Positions 37,485 to 50,130 of a stretch of DNA of 64,000 bases are shown here, piece after piece. Both the position numbers and the translations under genes were made by a program. The stretch lies in contig CP099839.1 in the NCBI GenBank assembly GCA_030062745.1, positions 12,625,302 through 12,689,301 of the forward strand, read 5' to 3'. The first letter of the stretch is position 1, and every line of letters starts with the position of its first letter. The notes beneath the pieces were generated by a model. It was not told the origin of the DNA and did not search any database. It was given only the letters and a program-made list of their open reading frames with translations. The stretch is from Capitulum mitella. Its lineage: Eukaryota; Arthropoda; Thecostraca; Pollicipedomorpha; Pollicipedidae.

Positions 37485-40089
37485 ATGACGGCGTGCAGCA
37501 TGGTGTCTCCTCGCGTCTTAAATTCCTTGATCGACGTAGCCGGAGTGCTGGGCCGCACCGTCTGCGTCGCCTTCCTGCTGTACCTCTCCTACCAGAAGAT
37601 GCAGGAGCTTCTCTCCGACGGGACCACGTCTGTGGTCTCGTACCGGCCATCCGAGGGCCTGCCGCGGCTCAGCGTCTGCCAGGCGCGAGAGAGGAACGCC
37701 CTCCTGCCGTCCGAGGAACCGCTCTGGCCGCCCAACGCCACACTGCGTCAGTACCTGGCCGACACCACCCTCTCCTTCAGTCAGATGATCGACACCATGG
37801 AAGTAGTCGGCAAGGATCGCGGCTTTCGCATGTTCAATCCGTTCGCTAACTACAGCGCCAACATGACGTACCTGCTGCCAAACATCCTGTCGGAAGTGGT
37901 CTGCTTCACGTTTGACGCCGACTCGGCGCAGCCGGACGCCACCAGGCTGGACCTGTCCGGAAGGCGCCATCCTAACTTCACCGGGCCCTGGTTGGTGGTG
38001 CACTTCGTGCCGCTGCCGCACGACCAGCTTACGCACGCCGGCGGCAAACAGAACGAGCACAGCCCGATCCAGATCTTCTGGCTGCCGACGGCGCCGGGCA
38101 CGGTGGCGCTCTCGGTCACCTGGCAGCAGTTCCGCTACATGGACAGGTCGCAGCGGCCGTGCTCGCGGGGCGGCACGGGCCGGCTGCATTGTCTGGAGCT
38201 GGCCCGACTGCGGGCGGCAGCCGCCGCGGCCGGATGTCTGCCGCACTTCCTGGAGCCACCGAGCGCCGCCGCCGCCGGCTTGCCCGACTGCCAGTCGGCG
38301 AAGCAGTACGACCGCTTCGTGCTGCAGTTTCTCGCCGAGACGGAGGCCGTCTGCCCGCCCGCCTGCCGCCAGATGCTGCCGGCCGTGGCTCAGGTCATTA
38401 CCCGCAAACCCGTCAACTGGGTGAGTGTGGAGCCGACTGGACGTCAGCGGCCCTTTCGTTTCTCGCAAACGAAGCTGCGCGCAGTTCCAGCGGTTCTGTC
38501 AGAAGGACGGCCTGATGTTCTTTTGCGTAGCTTTCCCAGTCCTTCTGTCTCCTGAAACCGCATGGTCGGCTCGTAGTTTACTCTGGCTATCATCTCTGAA
38601 AAAATTATCCTGATTCCCACTGTGGAAAAAATGTGTGGTCATTCCCACCCTTGAACAGACACTGCGCGCAGTCTCTGTTCTTCCCACCAACTAAACGGAC
38701 GTACACCCTGAAACAGGGGCCTCGATTTGCACTCGTCTGCGGAGGCCATGCCCTCCCCCCCCCCCACCAAGGTGGATCTCGGTCTCTTCAAATGTGATTT
38801 TGCTCCCCTAAATGTTTTCTGCCAGTTTTAATAAGGGAAATACAGCCTGTTATTTAATAAGTGATAACCAAAAAATGAAAATAAAAATTGTCGTTGGTCA
38901 AAATGAAGTGGGCTAAATCTGCTGACAAACTCACATTTGCACGGAGGATAGGTTGTCGGGGCCTCGGCTCGCTCCCCCCCCCCGTAATCATTATAAAGTA
39001 CGACGATACCCCTGCCATGAAGATATTGTTGGCTGCAGCTGGCTTGACATGCTTATCCTCTTGATGGTGGTATTTATGATTTTGATTCGCAAGGTAGGAA
39101 CTTTGTTATTTTGTTCCATTTCTACATAGCCATAACTTATGCCGTGCAAGTTGTTTGGCTGATCGACCCTAGGATTACATCCTCGCTTTTTTACCATATT
39201 ATGATATATAATAGCATGTTATAGTATAGTATATTATATTTTACGCATACGCATTTTGCATTCGTATTTTTTGTGTTCGTTACCCTGTATGACAGAGACG
39301 TTTTCGTTAATCGATTTTCGGGAGTGTTTTTCTTTTTGCTCTAGGAAAAACGCATTAAATGGCGTTACTTAGACTTGAAAGTGAGAAATAATGATCCAGT
39401 TATCCCATTCCAATGAACCGTTATTATGCATTACAACCAATAGCTTCCTCCTCTCTGTTTCGTTTCATCTGGCTTATGTTCGAGGTGGAGCACACGGTGG
39501 TCCACTAACGTTTTATTGCCGACTGTCGGCATGCTCCGTCAACATTTCACATAACGGCCTGGTACGTGAGCAGCTTCTTTGACCCAGTGTCATCGCTTCC
39601 CAAGGCGTGGACCGTTACGTCAGCGTCTACCTCGACGCCTACCTCGACAAAACGTGGATGATGGTGCTGATGGTTCCCTCTCGTCCTCCTGTGACTGGAA
39701 TGATGTGTCCGTTTTGACACGGTGAAGACAACGGCCACGATTCGCTCCCCTCTCCACAGGACGTCGACTGGTACGTGAGCGTCTACTTCGACACGGTGGA
39801 GATGATGGTGGTTGAGGAGCGGCCGGCGCTGACCGGCGCCGACCTGGTGGCCGACGTGGGCGGCATGCTCGGCCTGCTGCTCGGCTACTCGGTGTTCACG
39901 GCGATCGCGCTGCTGCAGACGGTGCTGCGGGCGCTGGTGCGCCGTCTGACCGGCCGGTCGGCAGGACGGGCCAAGAGTCCAGCCGAGACGAACGAGTCCG
40001 ACGAGGCAAAGACTGCCACGACCCGGCCAAAGCCCGCCTGGATCTGTGCCGACTCGACCTCAGACTCAGAAACGGAGAGACGCTCTTGA
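37485..40089 (+). CDS. DEG/ENaC (pickpocket-like) sodium channel subunit
   Basis: Two exons: 37485-38420 and 39760-40089, phase 0, with donor CTGG|GTGAGT and acceptor CTCCACAG. The start is either ATG 37485 or 37500. The first membrane segment follows at once (VAGVLGRTVCVAFLLYLSYQ), then the extracellular domain with RLSVCQ, the pre-finger NPFANYSANMT and several Cys (CSRGG, LHCLE, GCLPHF, DCQS, CPPAC). Exon 2 encodes the hallmark end: YFDTVEMMV, then GGMLGLLLGYSVFTAI, including the G-x-S selectivity filter (GYS) and the second membrane segment, then a basic and acidic cytoplasmic tail ending ETERRS. At about 421 residues it is shorter than usual (about 500-650), so part of the ectodomain is reduced or an exon was missed. 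It should form trimeric cation channels at the plasma membrane. AATAAA at 40724-40729 is a possible polyadenylation signal. Confidence 0.82.
39550..39759 (+). repeat. Decayed copies of the exon 2 start of the channel gene
   Basis: Three echoes of the first bases of exon 2 (GACTGGTACGTGAGCGTCTACTT) precede the real exon: about 39559-39590 (CCTGGTACGTGAGCAGCTTC), about 39604-39665 (GGCGTGGACCGTTACGTCAG, after TTCCCAAG) and about 39690-39727 (GACTGGAATGATGTGTCCG, then TTTTGACACGGTGAAGA). The real copy starts at 39760 after CTCCACAG. Confidence 0.75.
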
Positions 40090-41611
40090 GAAGCCGTGTC
40101 CACACCAGTGCACTGAAAACATTCTTACCTGATGACAACGAGTAAACCCAAAATTTGCAGGCTGGCCAACACGCAGATGTTTTTGACACTCAGAGAAGTC
40201 GTAAATATACCCATCGCATGACGGTTCTTCAACCGTCATTGGCGGATTCACGCCCCGCTGCGGGCGTGTTTACCCGTTGCCTTAACGACAGAACCTCGTG
40301 TTAATCGTTTCGCTTTTACTCCACATTTCCGTGTTACTCGATGTCGTCACACGCTACGGCGTAGTCAACGCTGGACGTATACCCGGTGGTATCGAGTAAA
40401 CCTTTACCTCTTCGCCTTTACCCGTATTTTGGGGAGCACTTAAAAGTCATCTGACACGTCGTGGACGGGTAATGTACTCGTTTCTAACGTATAATTGGAG
40501 CAGGTCCGCGTTCCACCAACTTGCGTTATCATCACCCAATGTCAGCATCCTAAAAACGCCGATACATGCATTCAAGATCCGTCTTCGTTGCCAAAACTAC
40601 TGCCGTCTCGTTTTGTTATGATATTTTGCGTCACTGGCTAATATATGCTCACCACGCCACAACCAATACATTACTAGTTCTATGCAATACCGCAACAGAA
40701 TGAGTACAGTGAATTCACATTTAAATAAACATGGGATGCTTCATAAAATGGCAGAATCCGGGCCACAATTCAACTTTATATGAAGAGCACCAGGCAGTCA
40801 CGTCGGAAAATGTGCGGCATCTATGACGAGCCCAAGATGGGCACAATGAAAGCAGTGCTTCGTACACTTGAGGAAGCGCCTACGTCAAGCACAGCGTCAA
40901 CATTTTCACAACATTAGTTCTGGTGACAGCTCATGATCTGTAAATTCAGCAGGCTGTTCTACTTACACAGGTTACCAGCCGATCACTACACGAATCAATC
41001 GGGAGCACCTCACAATTCACGCGCGTTCCGTCACTCAGAAACATGGCGTCCTTGCAGCATTGTGCGCGTCAAAATCCGCCCGAATACACCGGGTCATTCA
41101 TCCGCTGATAAATGGTAAGCGGACATGCCGGCGCGTAATCTTCTCCCATTCTACGAGCAAAACGCGTCACTCGTAATGCCTGGGTTCGAATTTGGTGCGG
41201 CAGGGACGACAACACTCGAGGCTGGTATTTTTTCTAATTGCTGTCGAGTACATTGAGGTGTTAATTGGAAACGCTCTGCAGTTACCTTCGTCTGCTTCGT
41301 AAAATTTATGCAGAACCTTTGTCCTCAGGGTTAACTCGTCCTACGCGGGTGAAAATGTTTTCAGTGTGACATCCCTGCCGTGGGGATGACGTCACTAGGA
41401 CCGTGTCCATAAGGAAGGCATCATTGGGACCGTGTCTACAGACATGGCGTCACTGCGGCCGTGCTCTAGGGACAGCGTCACTGCGGCAGTTTTTATAATG
41501 ACGGCATCACTGGCGCTGTGTCTATAAGGTCCGGTGTTTGTGGATGTCATGGGTCTTATCGTTCTATGCAATGTGGCATTTTATTCATAAGCATGTAGTA
41601 TATTCAACATG
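40090..41611. other. 3' flank of the channel gene, no further gene
   Basis: No exon seen. Near 41380-41540 there is a loose repeat of phrases like GACCGTGTC-ATA and GGCGTCACTG. Confidence 0.35.
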
Positions 41612-42348
41612 ACCATAGGCATAGGTGGGCACTGGTCCGTTACTCCGTTACTCCGTTACTAACGAAGTTACTTTTTTGAGTAACGGAGTAACGGACCCGT
41701 TACTTTTATTTTACTGTAACGGACTGAGTAACGGAAGTTACTTTTGTGGTCCGTTACTCCGTTACTTTTTGGTCCGTTACTCCGTTACTCCGTTACTCCG
41801 TTACTTTTTAAACTCCTTACAGACACCGCCCGGCTTTATTTGCATCGGCACACGCCATTGGCTGCTTAAATAGCCAACACCCAATAGCGTGCGGCGATAC
41901 AAGAGCGGCTGGGCGCGCACTCAGCTGACAATCGCGGAGTCGACTTGTTGACAATATTCGTCAGCTGATAAACGTTGACGGCAAGCTGGCGGCAATGGTT
42001 TAGTATAAAGGCCAGCTGACTTTGGTCTCTTTTGGGACAAAAGCATTGAATTATGCGTAAGTTTGATATGACTTAAAATTATAAATTAACCAATCGTCAT
42101 TTTTCAGGCTAAAAGATATCAAAGTTATTGTCATTTATACTGGAACAGCCAGCTGACGGCAGTTTTCAATGTTGTCTCAAGTTAGTCACGGATTGCTTAC
42201 CGCCACCACACGGTTCCCCGCCAAGATCACTCAAGGCTGTTGAGCACATGATTACTGCCGCCATGGCCTTGGATCTGTGATGTCCATGGGGTGATGTAGT
42301 GGTGATTGATTCTTGACTGGCCTGAAATTTTAACTACCTGACACTAAA

Positions 42349-42620
42349 ATGTCCCATCAAGGCGTCTTTACGCCGCCACTGGAGGTCGAAAACCTTGACT
42401 CCGAATCCGACGGTGCCTCAGCTTCGGAGGCAGAGGACGAGCCCGGTCTGGGTCAGCCATGGCCAAACTAGAAACGTACTTTGAGTTTAAGGAGGAGAAA
42501 AACGTCATTTTTACGTATGTCCTGTGCCGACCGAAAGAGGTTATAATCAAGGGTCATAAGAGTAGCCTTTCAAACCTAAAGGCACATATCAAGAGGAAGC
42601 ATTATTTACGGTATTTCCAG
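42349..42620 (+). pseudogene. Broken BED-finger first exon of a hAT transposase
   Basis: From ATG 42349 the frame encodes an acidic start (LDSESDGASASEAEDE) and stops after GQPWPN. The adjoining frame continues LETYFEFKEEKNVIFTYVLC and SSLSNLKAHIKRKH, the BED zinc-finger pattern, up to a donor-like GTGAGA at 42621. A one-base change near 42468 breaks the frame, and the first finger Cys appears replaced, so it cannot encode a working transposase. Confidence 0.7.
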
Positions 42621-42735
42621 GTGAGAACAGAATGTGCACAATAAGTTGTCAGTCGTGAAGCATAATTATGAAGCTTGTTGACTATTGCTTGGACTATTTG
42701 CCTTAACCAAATTCTCTGCAGGCAGTGAGATTCAC

Positions 42736-44107
42736 ATTACCCTGGGGGGGGGGGCAGATCTGCGGTAATCTACCTTTCGGCCGACGCTTACGCGTAATTT
42801 TTGGAGACGCGGAAGTGGCAACACAAGTTGTGTGAACAGTTTAGCCCATTCAGGTATTTTTCTAAGCACTGGCCCCTACTGGATGTGTAAACTGACTTGG
42901 TTAGGTAACTCTTGAATTTTGATTCAGTTGACACATGTTTGCCTTCAGCCGATACGAGCTAACCAAACCAAAAAAACAGGCAAATTGAACCTATCAAAAA
43001 ATTAGTTTTACATGCCCATCTAGGGCAATCCCTGCAACCATACAGTAGATTTTAGGTTAGGTTAGGTTAAATCATTTTTAACCTGGAGAACAGGCTACGC
43101 TGTCCATGCGATTCGAGTTACCACTCCTGCGTTCCCGAAAAAAATATCAACTGGCCGAAACACCTTTCGGCTGACACATTATTTTTTGTAGACGCAGAAG
43201 TGAGGACCCAAACTCAAACATGATATGAGCCGTTGCCACTTTTGCACCTTCGAAAATATGCATTGGCCGAAAGGTGAAGATTACCAATTCTGCCCCCTCC
43301 CCTCCCCGCCCTTCCAGAGATCTCGAGATGCATTCGTCCAATGTTGATGGGATGAATGCCATTTAATATGTTTCAACGAGATCTCCAATTCCGGACCCCA
43401 AAAATTCAAAAATTGAGAAAATAGGATGTGGGGGCAAACAAACTCCAAAATTTGGGGATTTTTGAAAGGTCACCGCGGCCGTGTTTACTAACCAATTTCC
43501 ATGGGAATAATACGGTTCAGCTTGGAATGTCCAAGTCTTTTATATACCGAAAGCTGAAATTTAAAATAGAAAACCATAGGCAGTTCTAGGGCGGGCAAGA
43601 AGGGTGATTTTTGAAATAAGAAATTTCCTTTGTTTTTGTTTGTTTTGGGTGATATAAACATCAGATGTACAACTAGCAAGCCAGTTTAAGTTTATATGTA
43701 GCGCAGAGGTGGATCCAGGTAAACAAAATTGGGAGGGCACCATAAGCACAATAGTGTGCTCCCCATTTTTTCAGTACCTGGGTGTGCGTTCGCCTGAAAA
43801 TGTGTGTGCATACGCATTGTTTAGGATGTGTATGACTATATGAGTCAGTGATCTTCATTTCTACTCAGAATGTCACGATAGTGAACCGCACAACTTTGCA
43901 GCTTCACGCACAGCACATTACCGCCGAAAACGGGGGCTTGGAACCGCCTCTGCGGGACCGATTTTTTTTAAATGTTGACAACACACTTGTGTATCAATTC
44001 CATGAAATGCCAGAAAATCTTGTGGCGCTGCGGCAAACAGTGTGGGAGCGACAAGCAAAAAGACACGGGTAGCAGAATCTGCCCCCCCCACAGGGAATAG
44101 GGTTAAA
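42736..44107. mobile_element. Element nested in the hAT transposon
   Basis: The left end ACCCTGGGGGGGG-CAGATCTGC mirrors the right end, which in reverse reads ACCCTATTCCCTGTGGGGG and CAGATTCTGC. GGGTTAA at the right end is the same end motif as the 33966-36380 element, so it is probably a relative. The inside contains CTTTCGGC-type repeats near 42770, 43165 and 43270. A 12-bp hairpin (44127-44138 with 44153-44164, CTCCGGCCGGGC) lies just outside. The boundaries are approximate. Confidence 0.5.
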
Positions 44108-45308
44108 TGAAGTGTTTTTAACCCGTCTCCGGCCGGGCTCAGAATGCCCTGTGCCCGGCCGGAGGGGGAGCGCGGATTTCCGCACCTCCCAGGATCTCGG
44201 CTCCCATATATCGCACGGAAAAAAGGAAAACACCGGCGGAAAGGTTTTGTGAAACCGAGACGAAAACATTCAAGAGTTTTGACCTCAGGTCAATTCTGAG
44301 GCCACCAGATGCCATAAAAGGTCAAAACACGTCCTTGGAATTAGGTAAATAGACACAATACCTTTTCCCTGAAAAGCTGAACTTAAGCGACATATACTGA
44401 ACCGTAAGACAATAGCGAGTTCATTGATATCAATTTTGGCCTTTCACAGGGGTCAGGTCAGGTCACGTCATCGTTCCAAAATGTTGCACTTGTGAACGGC
44501 TAACATCCTCCGTTGCATCTTACTTATGACCATGTTTTTATAGCTAATTTGTCTTTTCAAGGGTGCTGAAGAGGTACTAAAGCACCTTTTTTTAGTCTTT
44601 TATTTCACAATAATAAAATCCATATCAGTCATGTTTTTTTCAGTCCTTCGTCGTTTGGTATTAAAAAAACGTCAGGGGTATCAGGAATCTTACCTCCACG
44701 CACGCGCTCGTACACAAACTAATACATACACATAATTTCAAAACAAAACAAGAAGTTCGCGAGACCGAAACGAGCTCTGAACGTAGACCATTATGTTCAG
44801 GGCGGATACTTGGAGAGGCATTGTTGATCAAACCCAGTCGATAGATGTCCGCTGTTTGTCGCATTTTGCATGCGTCCGCTCCAGCGCCGGTTGTTCCCGC
44901 TCTGTCGGCGCCGCGGGCAATGAACAGGAATTCGTTGGTTTGAACATCGTGGCTAACACAGTGGTAGAATACCCGCCGCGGCTGTTGTCCCGGCGCCGCC
45001 GACTCTACAACGGCTGGTGAGGGCAGTGGGCAGCTAGCGGAGTGTTTTGGGTAAGCGCTTTTTGTTTCTTCCCTTTGCATATGGAATGCGTTTTACAACC
45101 ACAAAGCAGCATAAAAGACTTAAAACCCGCGTTCGCTTGGTTTTCACTGCATTTAAAAAAGTAACGGAATAACGGAGTAACGGTAACTTCCGTTACTTTT
45201 TAAAGCAGAGTAACGGAGTAACGAGTAACGGACTGGCTTTTTTGAGTAACGGAGTAACGAGTAACGAAGTTACATTTTTTAGTAACGATGCCCACCTATG
45301 ACCATAGG

Positions 45309-48300
45309 TAAGCATTGGTCACGTCCCAACGGTCTACAGCCAACCCAGGCAACACAAGCATCGGGTCCACGTGAAACCTCATCAGTCATCTCAGAAGTAG
45401 ACCTTTTACATAACCTGTTGCGTGACCGCGAAAGAGGATTTGTTGCCAGCACATCCAGTTCGGCGGATTAGTATATTAGCATCAGGTCACGAAGAAATCA
45501 GACAGCAGAAGTCTCAAATAAATTCTGTCCCAACGCCGGAAAGTTTTCCTTATGTTATGCACCTGCCAACAATAATAAAAATGGATGTGTATAGCAGATG
45601 CCGCACTTCTAATATATACCGATATATACCGTCTTTTCGAAAACGTTACCCATCTGGGCAGGTCAACGGCCGACGAATGAATTGGACCTGAATGCATGAA
45701 CGAATGAAGCAATGGACAACAGTCGATTGTGTATGTTTTTGTTCAGCGCAATTATTACACGAATGGTATTGAGTCAATGTTTGGCCGCTTTTTGCCCGCT
45801 GACGTTCTCGGCAGTTTCAGTCCATTATTGCCAAAAGTCGTCATGACCCCTCAAAAGCGTCGTATAGGTTACGTCAATGGCACCAGCATCTACTGCTATG
45901 GCCTCCTCTGAGGTCACCTGTGTGTTAACTGCGTGATATAAGAGGAAGATTAAGTGTCATCATGCAGCGAAAACCTACACGTTCGTCTATAGTGCATTCC
46001 TTTATCACGTCAGGTTCGGAAATGGCTGGTGGCGATTGTACCAATTCTCGTGTGATGTGGAAGGTGACCAAATGGCAAACACTGAAGAATGCTAACCTGG
46101 CAGAGTCTGGGGGCATTGCATGACACGACTTCCTGGCGGAGAGGGCTTTTCCAGCCCCCCTACCCTCTACCTCGGCAACCAGTGAGTGGACTGCGTTAAT
46201 TCACGCTCTAATGGATAACGCAATAATTTCTGCTGAGCGATTTTCTTTTGTTTTATTCCGAGAGATAACCGATGGCGTCACAGGTCAGGTCAAATAGAAA
46301 GACTTCACTGGTTTCCAGGATGTATTTTTTCTACGCAAATCGGAAACTTATTGCAACGCAGAACACAAACTGTGGCTGCAGATACACCGCAAATATCTGA
46401 AAATGTTCATTTTGACCCTTTTTGGTTGGCGTCGCGAAAGGTCACGAGAGGTCAAGAGGTCAAATCGCCGTTCTTGTTCGTTGTGTTATAATGCATGTGT
46501 CTACACCGAATTTTTGCCAAGAGCTCGAAAAACCTGTCTAAAACGTTATTCATGACACAGAATATTGGCTATGTGCGTATTTCAGTGCAAACATTGTTCA
46601 AACTACCAAAGGTCACCACGGCGAAATTACAACAACAGTATGATAGTGATAACTGCATATTAGACTTTAGCTACATTTAGACTCATTTGCCAAAGCGTCT
46701 GTACCCAATTGTACCGCAAAAACACCGTTTCAGGCGACAGGAGTAGGACAGCACCTACGGCGTCATGATGACCTGAACTGGGATGGCATTGACATAAATT
46801 TCTTTGGACATGCATGTTTTTAGTAACTAATCCATTGCACCTGTTTTCAGATAACTGTAAATCTTCCGTGGCTTTGCACTCAAAAGCGATTAATAAAACT
46901 GTGGAAAAACGGAATATGAATATGACCCAGGATGACCTAACTGAGGTCACATAGTGAAAAATGACTATTTGACTCTAACTGCGTTTAAACTGGCCCATCA
47001 GTACGTCTGAAATCGTTTGTGTCGCAATCAGCCAGCGACATGTTTTACTCGGTGAGGAACGAAACCTACGGCCGATTTCGTGACGTCACTATGACATGCC
47101 TAGGATTACACTGAGATCAGCTTTTCTCAAAAGTTACCGAGATATTTATTTGAAGGTACTGGAAATTTCAAGTCCCCGTCTGCGTTGGTTTGGCTCTTAT
47201 CGCAGAAAAACTGGGGGGGGGATAGATAACCACCAAGTGGTTGGGTTAAGTCACTGCTCCCGTGAGAAGCATCAGTATCTTTCCTTGCACAGAATTCGGC
47301 TATACGAAGCATCTAAAGCAATACTGGATGGTGACTGGAACTTCTTGAAACTTGATAAACGTTCTCCCGATATATTTTGCGCCATATTCAAATTAAATAG
47401 GACACAGAAGCATTCTCATCAAACGGTGACACCGTTAGTCGGTGCTCAAGAACCCTACGATGTCGCCACCTGGTACCGGCGGCGGGTCTGGCAATCATTA
47501 CACCGTCTTTCAGACGACGTGTCGTGGCGCCACCTGGCCGGCCTCACGAGTCAGAGCGTCTGAACAGTGCCGGGAGAGAGAGAGAGAGAGAGAGAGAGAG
47601 GAAGGATGGCCACTGAGACCAGCTGTGCTCCTGGTCTCATATGTTCCATCGAGGCCCAGGTCGAGGGAGCCGATGCCAGTGAGTGGATTCTTTGAAGCAC
47701 CAGACAATGGAACGGTGCATTACGCGTTTGCTCCAATAAGTCCAATAAAAATACAGTTCTCGCTTTGCATGCGGTCCAGCTTCTCTGTTTTATAGACCAC
47801 TACAATGCCACGTCAACATTGTACCGCCCTGACAAGCAGTCTAAACTGGCCATTCCAGCTACTGACGCCTTTGTCTGCGACATTACCTCGAATCCATCGC
47901 CCGGCCGCGGTTAGGCCAGGAAGCGGAGAGAATCGATCCCTTCCGGCGCAGTCCAAAGCCAGGGCTGCAATCGAGCAGTAAGGGCGTCCGTCCGAACGGC
48001 GCCCGGGCCACCTACACCCAGCGTGGATGTAAGGTGCGCCGGGCGTCTTCACAGACAAAACCTGACAGCGGCCCCGGCAGTTCCGATGACGTCAGCTCGG
48101 ACGGGGCGGATGACCGAGCTCCTGCCGACCGAGCTCTGGGGGAGCCAGAGCCGCCGCAGCGGTCAGTCACCCCCGGCGGGCCGCCAGCTCTGGCCGCCGT
48201 GCAGATCGGCGGGAGGGGGAGGGCGGGCCATCAGGAGTGGGCGGGCACGCCTCGAGGGGCCGTGGTTTACGAGCCGGCTGGTGTTTGTGTTGCCACCACC

Positions 48301-49790
48301 TGAGCGGATGGGGGCAGCGTGCGGCCGTACCCGCAGCCAAAGGCAGGGCCCGAGCCGGATTTAGACACGGCCCACGCGTGATAGGACTTCGGCCCAAGGT
48401 GTGCACTGCCGCGCTTCGTCTAACCTACCTCAGCCCCGTCCCCGCTCAGCAAAGAGATCGAGTTCTGCGTACATCACTGAGGTGATTTCTGCCGCGGCGT
48501 GCGTCAGCACGTCAACACGCACCTGCACGTGGGGCAGGAGGCCAGAAAGATTTCTCGGAGCGACTCGGTGGTGCGTGACGATGCAGCTGCGACTTGCATT
48601 TGACTTGATCCGCTGCTGGGGCCATGAGACACGCCAGACGGAAATGATACGATCTCGAACTTTCAAAGGCATTGGCAACCGCCCCATGCGAAATCAAACA
48701 TTTATGGAGATGGGTAAGATGTTACGAGCCCGCCCGGGCGAACATCATTTTGCAGTCGTGCCAAAGGAAACCCTGTAGGCCATTTGAATCGCAGTGCTTG
48801 CAAGTGCTACGAAGAGCCTTTGTTAAATTGATATTCCAAATAACATCCCAAGTATTCTTCTCATCAGTGCCGTGTTGTGTAAATCAATGGGGACGGGGCC
48901 GAACCTAGGGCCCGACAACCTAACTTCCCACAAATGTGAGTTTCTCAACGGATTGAGCCCACTTTATTTTGACCAACGGCAGATTTTCTTTTTACAACGA
49001 ACTAACTTTCCCTTGTCCAAACTGGACGAAAATATTGGGGAGGGGAGGAATCGCCTCTGGAGGAGCCCAGATCCACATTGGGGGAATACAGATCGAATTC
49101 TCTGCTTCCCGTGCAGGGTTATGAACCCTTCCCGGGACGGTGTCCGCTAAGTTCACCACTTGCATGTTCACCTCATCCTCATCACCATAACCTCCAGCAC
49201 CAAGCCATTGCCAAGGTCAACTCCGTATTTAGAGGAGCGCGCCCATCCCAAACCAGCATAAGGACCACGCTGTCAGGCGGATCTGGTGTGTTTGAACCTG
49301 CGACGTTTCGCAAGGCCTTGCAGATATACGAGTGAGCTTCATGTCTTTCCAGTCCGTTTTGCCGTTTCCAATATGGAGGTATACGGGCTCCCTGATCTCT
49401 CTCCTAGAAAAAGAAAAATTAGAGGTTTCCATGTTTTATGACGGCACACCTAGTGAGGCTGGTGTGCCGTGTGTGAGGAAGACCACCTGTGGGTTATCTT
49501 TGTGGGTGAAAATATGCCCCGGATCTGTGGTGTTTCATGAAGCGGTTCTGGCGCGTAGCCGAATTTTATACTTTTGCCGTCTTCAGAGTGAGTATACAAA
49601 ATAAAGGCGCATTCAGCCACAACGTTTGTCCAGGGGTGCAGGAGCGCGACGAAAAGGGGGGGGGGGGGCATTCGTCCAGGTGCGTCAACCTTCAGGGGGA
49701 GCGCCGATCTCCAGCAGGAGCGTCATTTGTTTAGGATGGAATTAGAAGTTACTTACGAATTTGCCGATTTAAAGGCACATATATCAACGC
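45309..49790. other. Intergenic, repeat debris, no certain gene
   Basis: No protein domain recognised. The open frame at 47096-47563 looks random. A GC-rich stretch at 47950-48420 contains one possible orphan exon, 48053-48158 (acceptor CTTCACAG, donor GTCAGT, acidic SDDVSSDGADD); it has no partner exons. Confidence 0.3.
47573..47601. repeat. GA dinucleotide microsatellite
   Basis: An uninterrupted run of GA repeats. Confidence 0.95.
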
Positions 49791-49799
49791 ATTTTTTAT

Positions 49800-50130
49800 T
49801 TGGATAGATGTACGAGTCCTGCATGAGCGCCTGGTCTGTTGGGACACTAAATATATGTGGGACGCCTAATCTGTAGGGGGCGGGTGGGGGGCGTAAGGGA
49901 CCTGGAAGGGGCGCCTGCATGGTAGACGTGTCTGGTCTGTAAAGTGTCCCGTACGAACGCCTGGCCTGTAGAGAGGGCAGCAAATATATGACGGGCGCCT
50001 GGTGTGTACGGGGTGCCTCGCTCACCAAGGGTGCCGAGCCCCGAAGGCCACCTGCTCTGTGCGAGGGGCGCCTGGCCTGTAAGGGGCGCGTGCATCGTAG
50101 GCATTTCTGTTCTGTAAGCAGCGACGGCGG
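49800..50130. repeat. Degenerate tandem repeat, left flank of satellite block
   Basis: Repeated phrases of the form GCGCCTGGCCTGTAAGGGG and ATCGTAGACGTGTCTGGTCT, about 30-45 bp apart. The same family in the same orientation recurs at 53460-53880. Confidence 0.75.

Larger units (their letters stand above)
41620..45300. mobile_element. hAT transposon, non-autonomous, with nested insertion
   Basis: Termini are perfect: CATAGGTGGGCA at 41620 and TGCCCACCTATG ending at 45300. Both are flanked by the identical octamer ACCATAGG (41612-41619 and 45301-45308), the 8-bp duplication typical of hAT. Subterminal regions (41632-41815 and 45155-45290) carry many inverted copies of CCGTTACTCCGTTACT, the kind of motif bound by hAT transposases. 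Only a broken first transposase exon (42349-42620) remains, and another element is inserted at about 42736-44107. Total length is 3681 bp. Confidence 0.88.

Noticed and set aside
37518..38468. 316-codon open frame antisense to the channel exon 1
   Set aside because: The plus strand carries a membrane segment and DEG/ENaC motifs in phase with exon 2; the antisense frame has none.
43052..43066. Three TTAGG units, the arthropod telomere motif
   Set aside because: Only three copies, inside the nested element of the hAT transposon; too short to be an interstitial telomere.
47096..47563. 155-codon open frame as a possible gene
   Set aside because: No domain, no splice context, composition like surrounding intergenic DNA, and it crosses a poly-G run.
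49753..50104. Minus-strand frames with repeated PYTPGARHIF-like segments
   Set aside because: They follow the degenerate tandem repeat and recur in the copy at 53494-53736; non-coding repeat.
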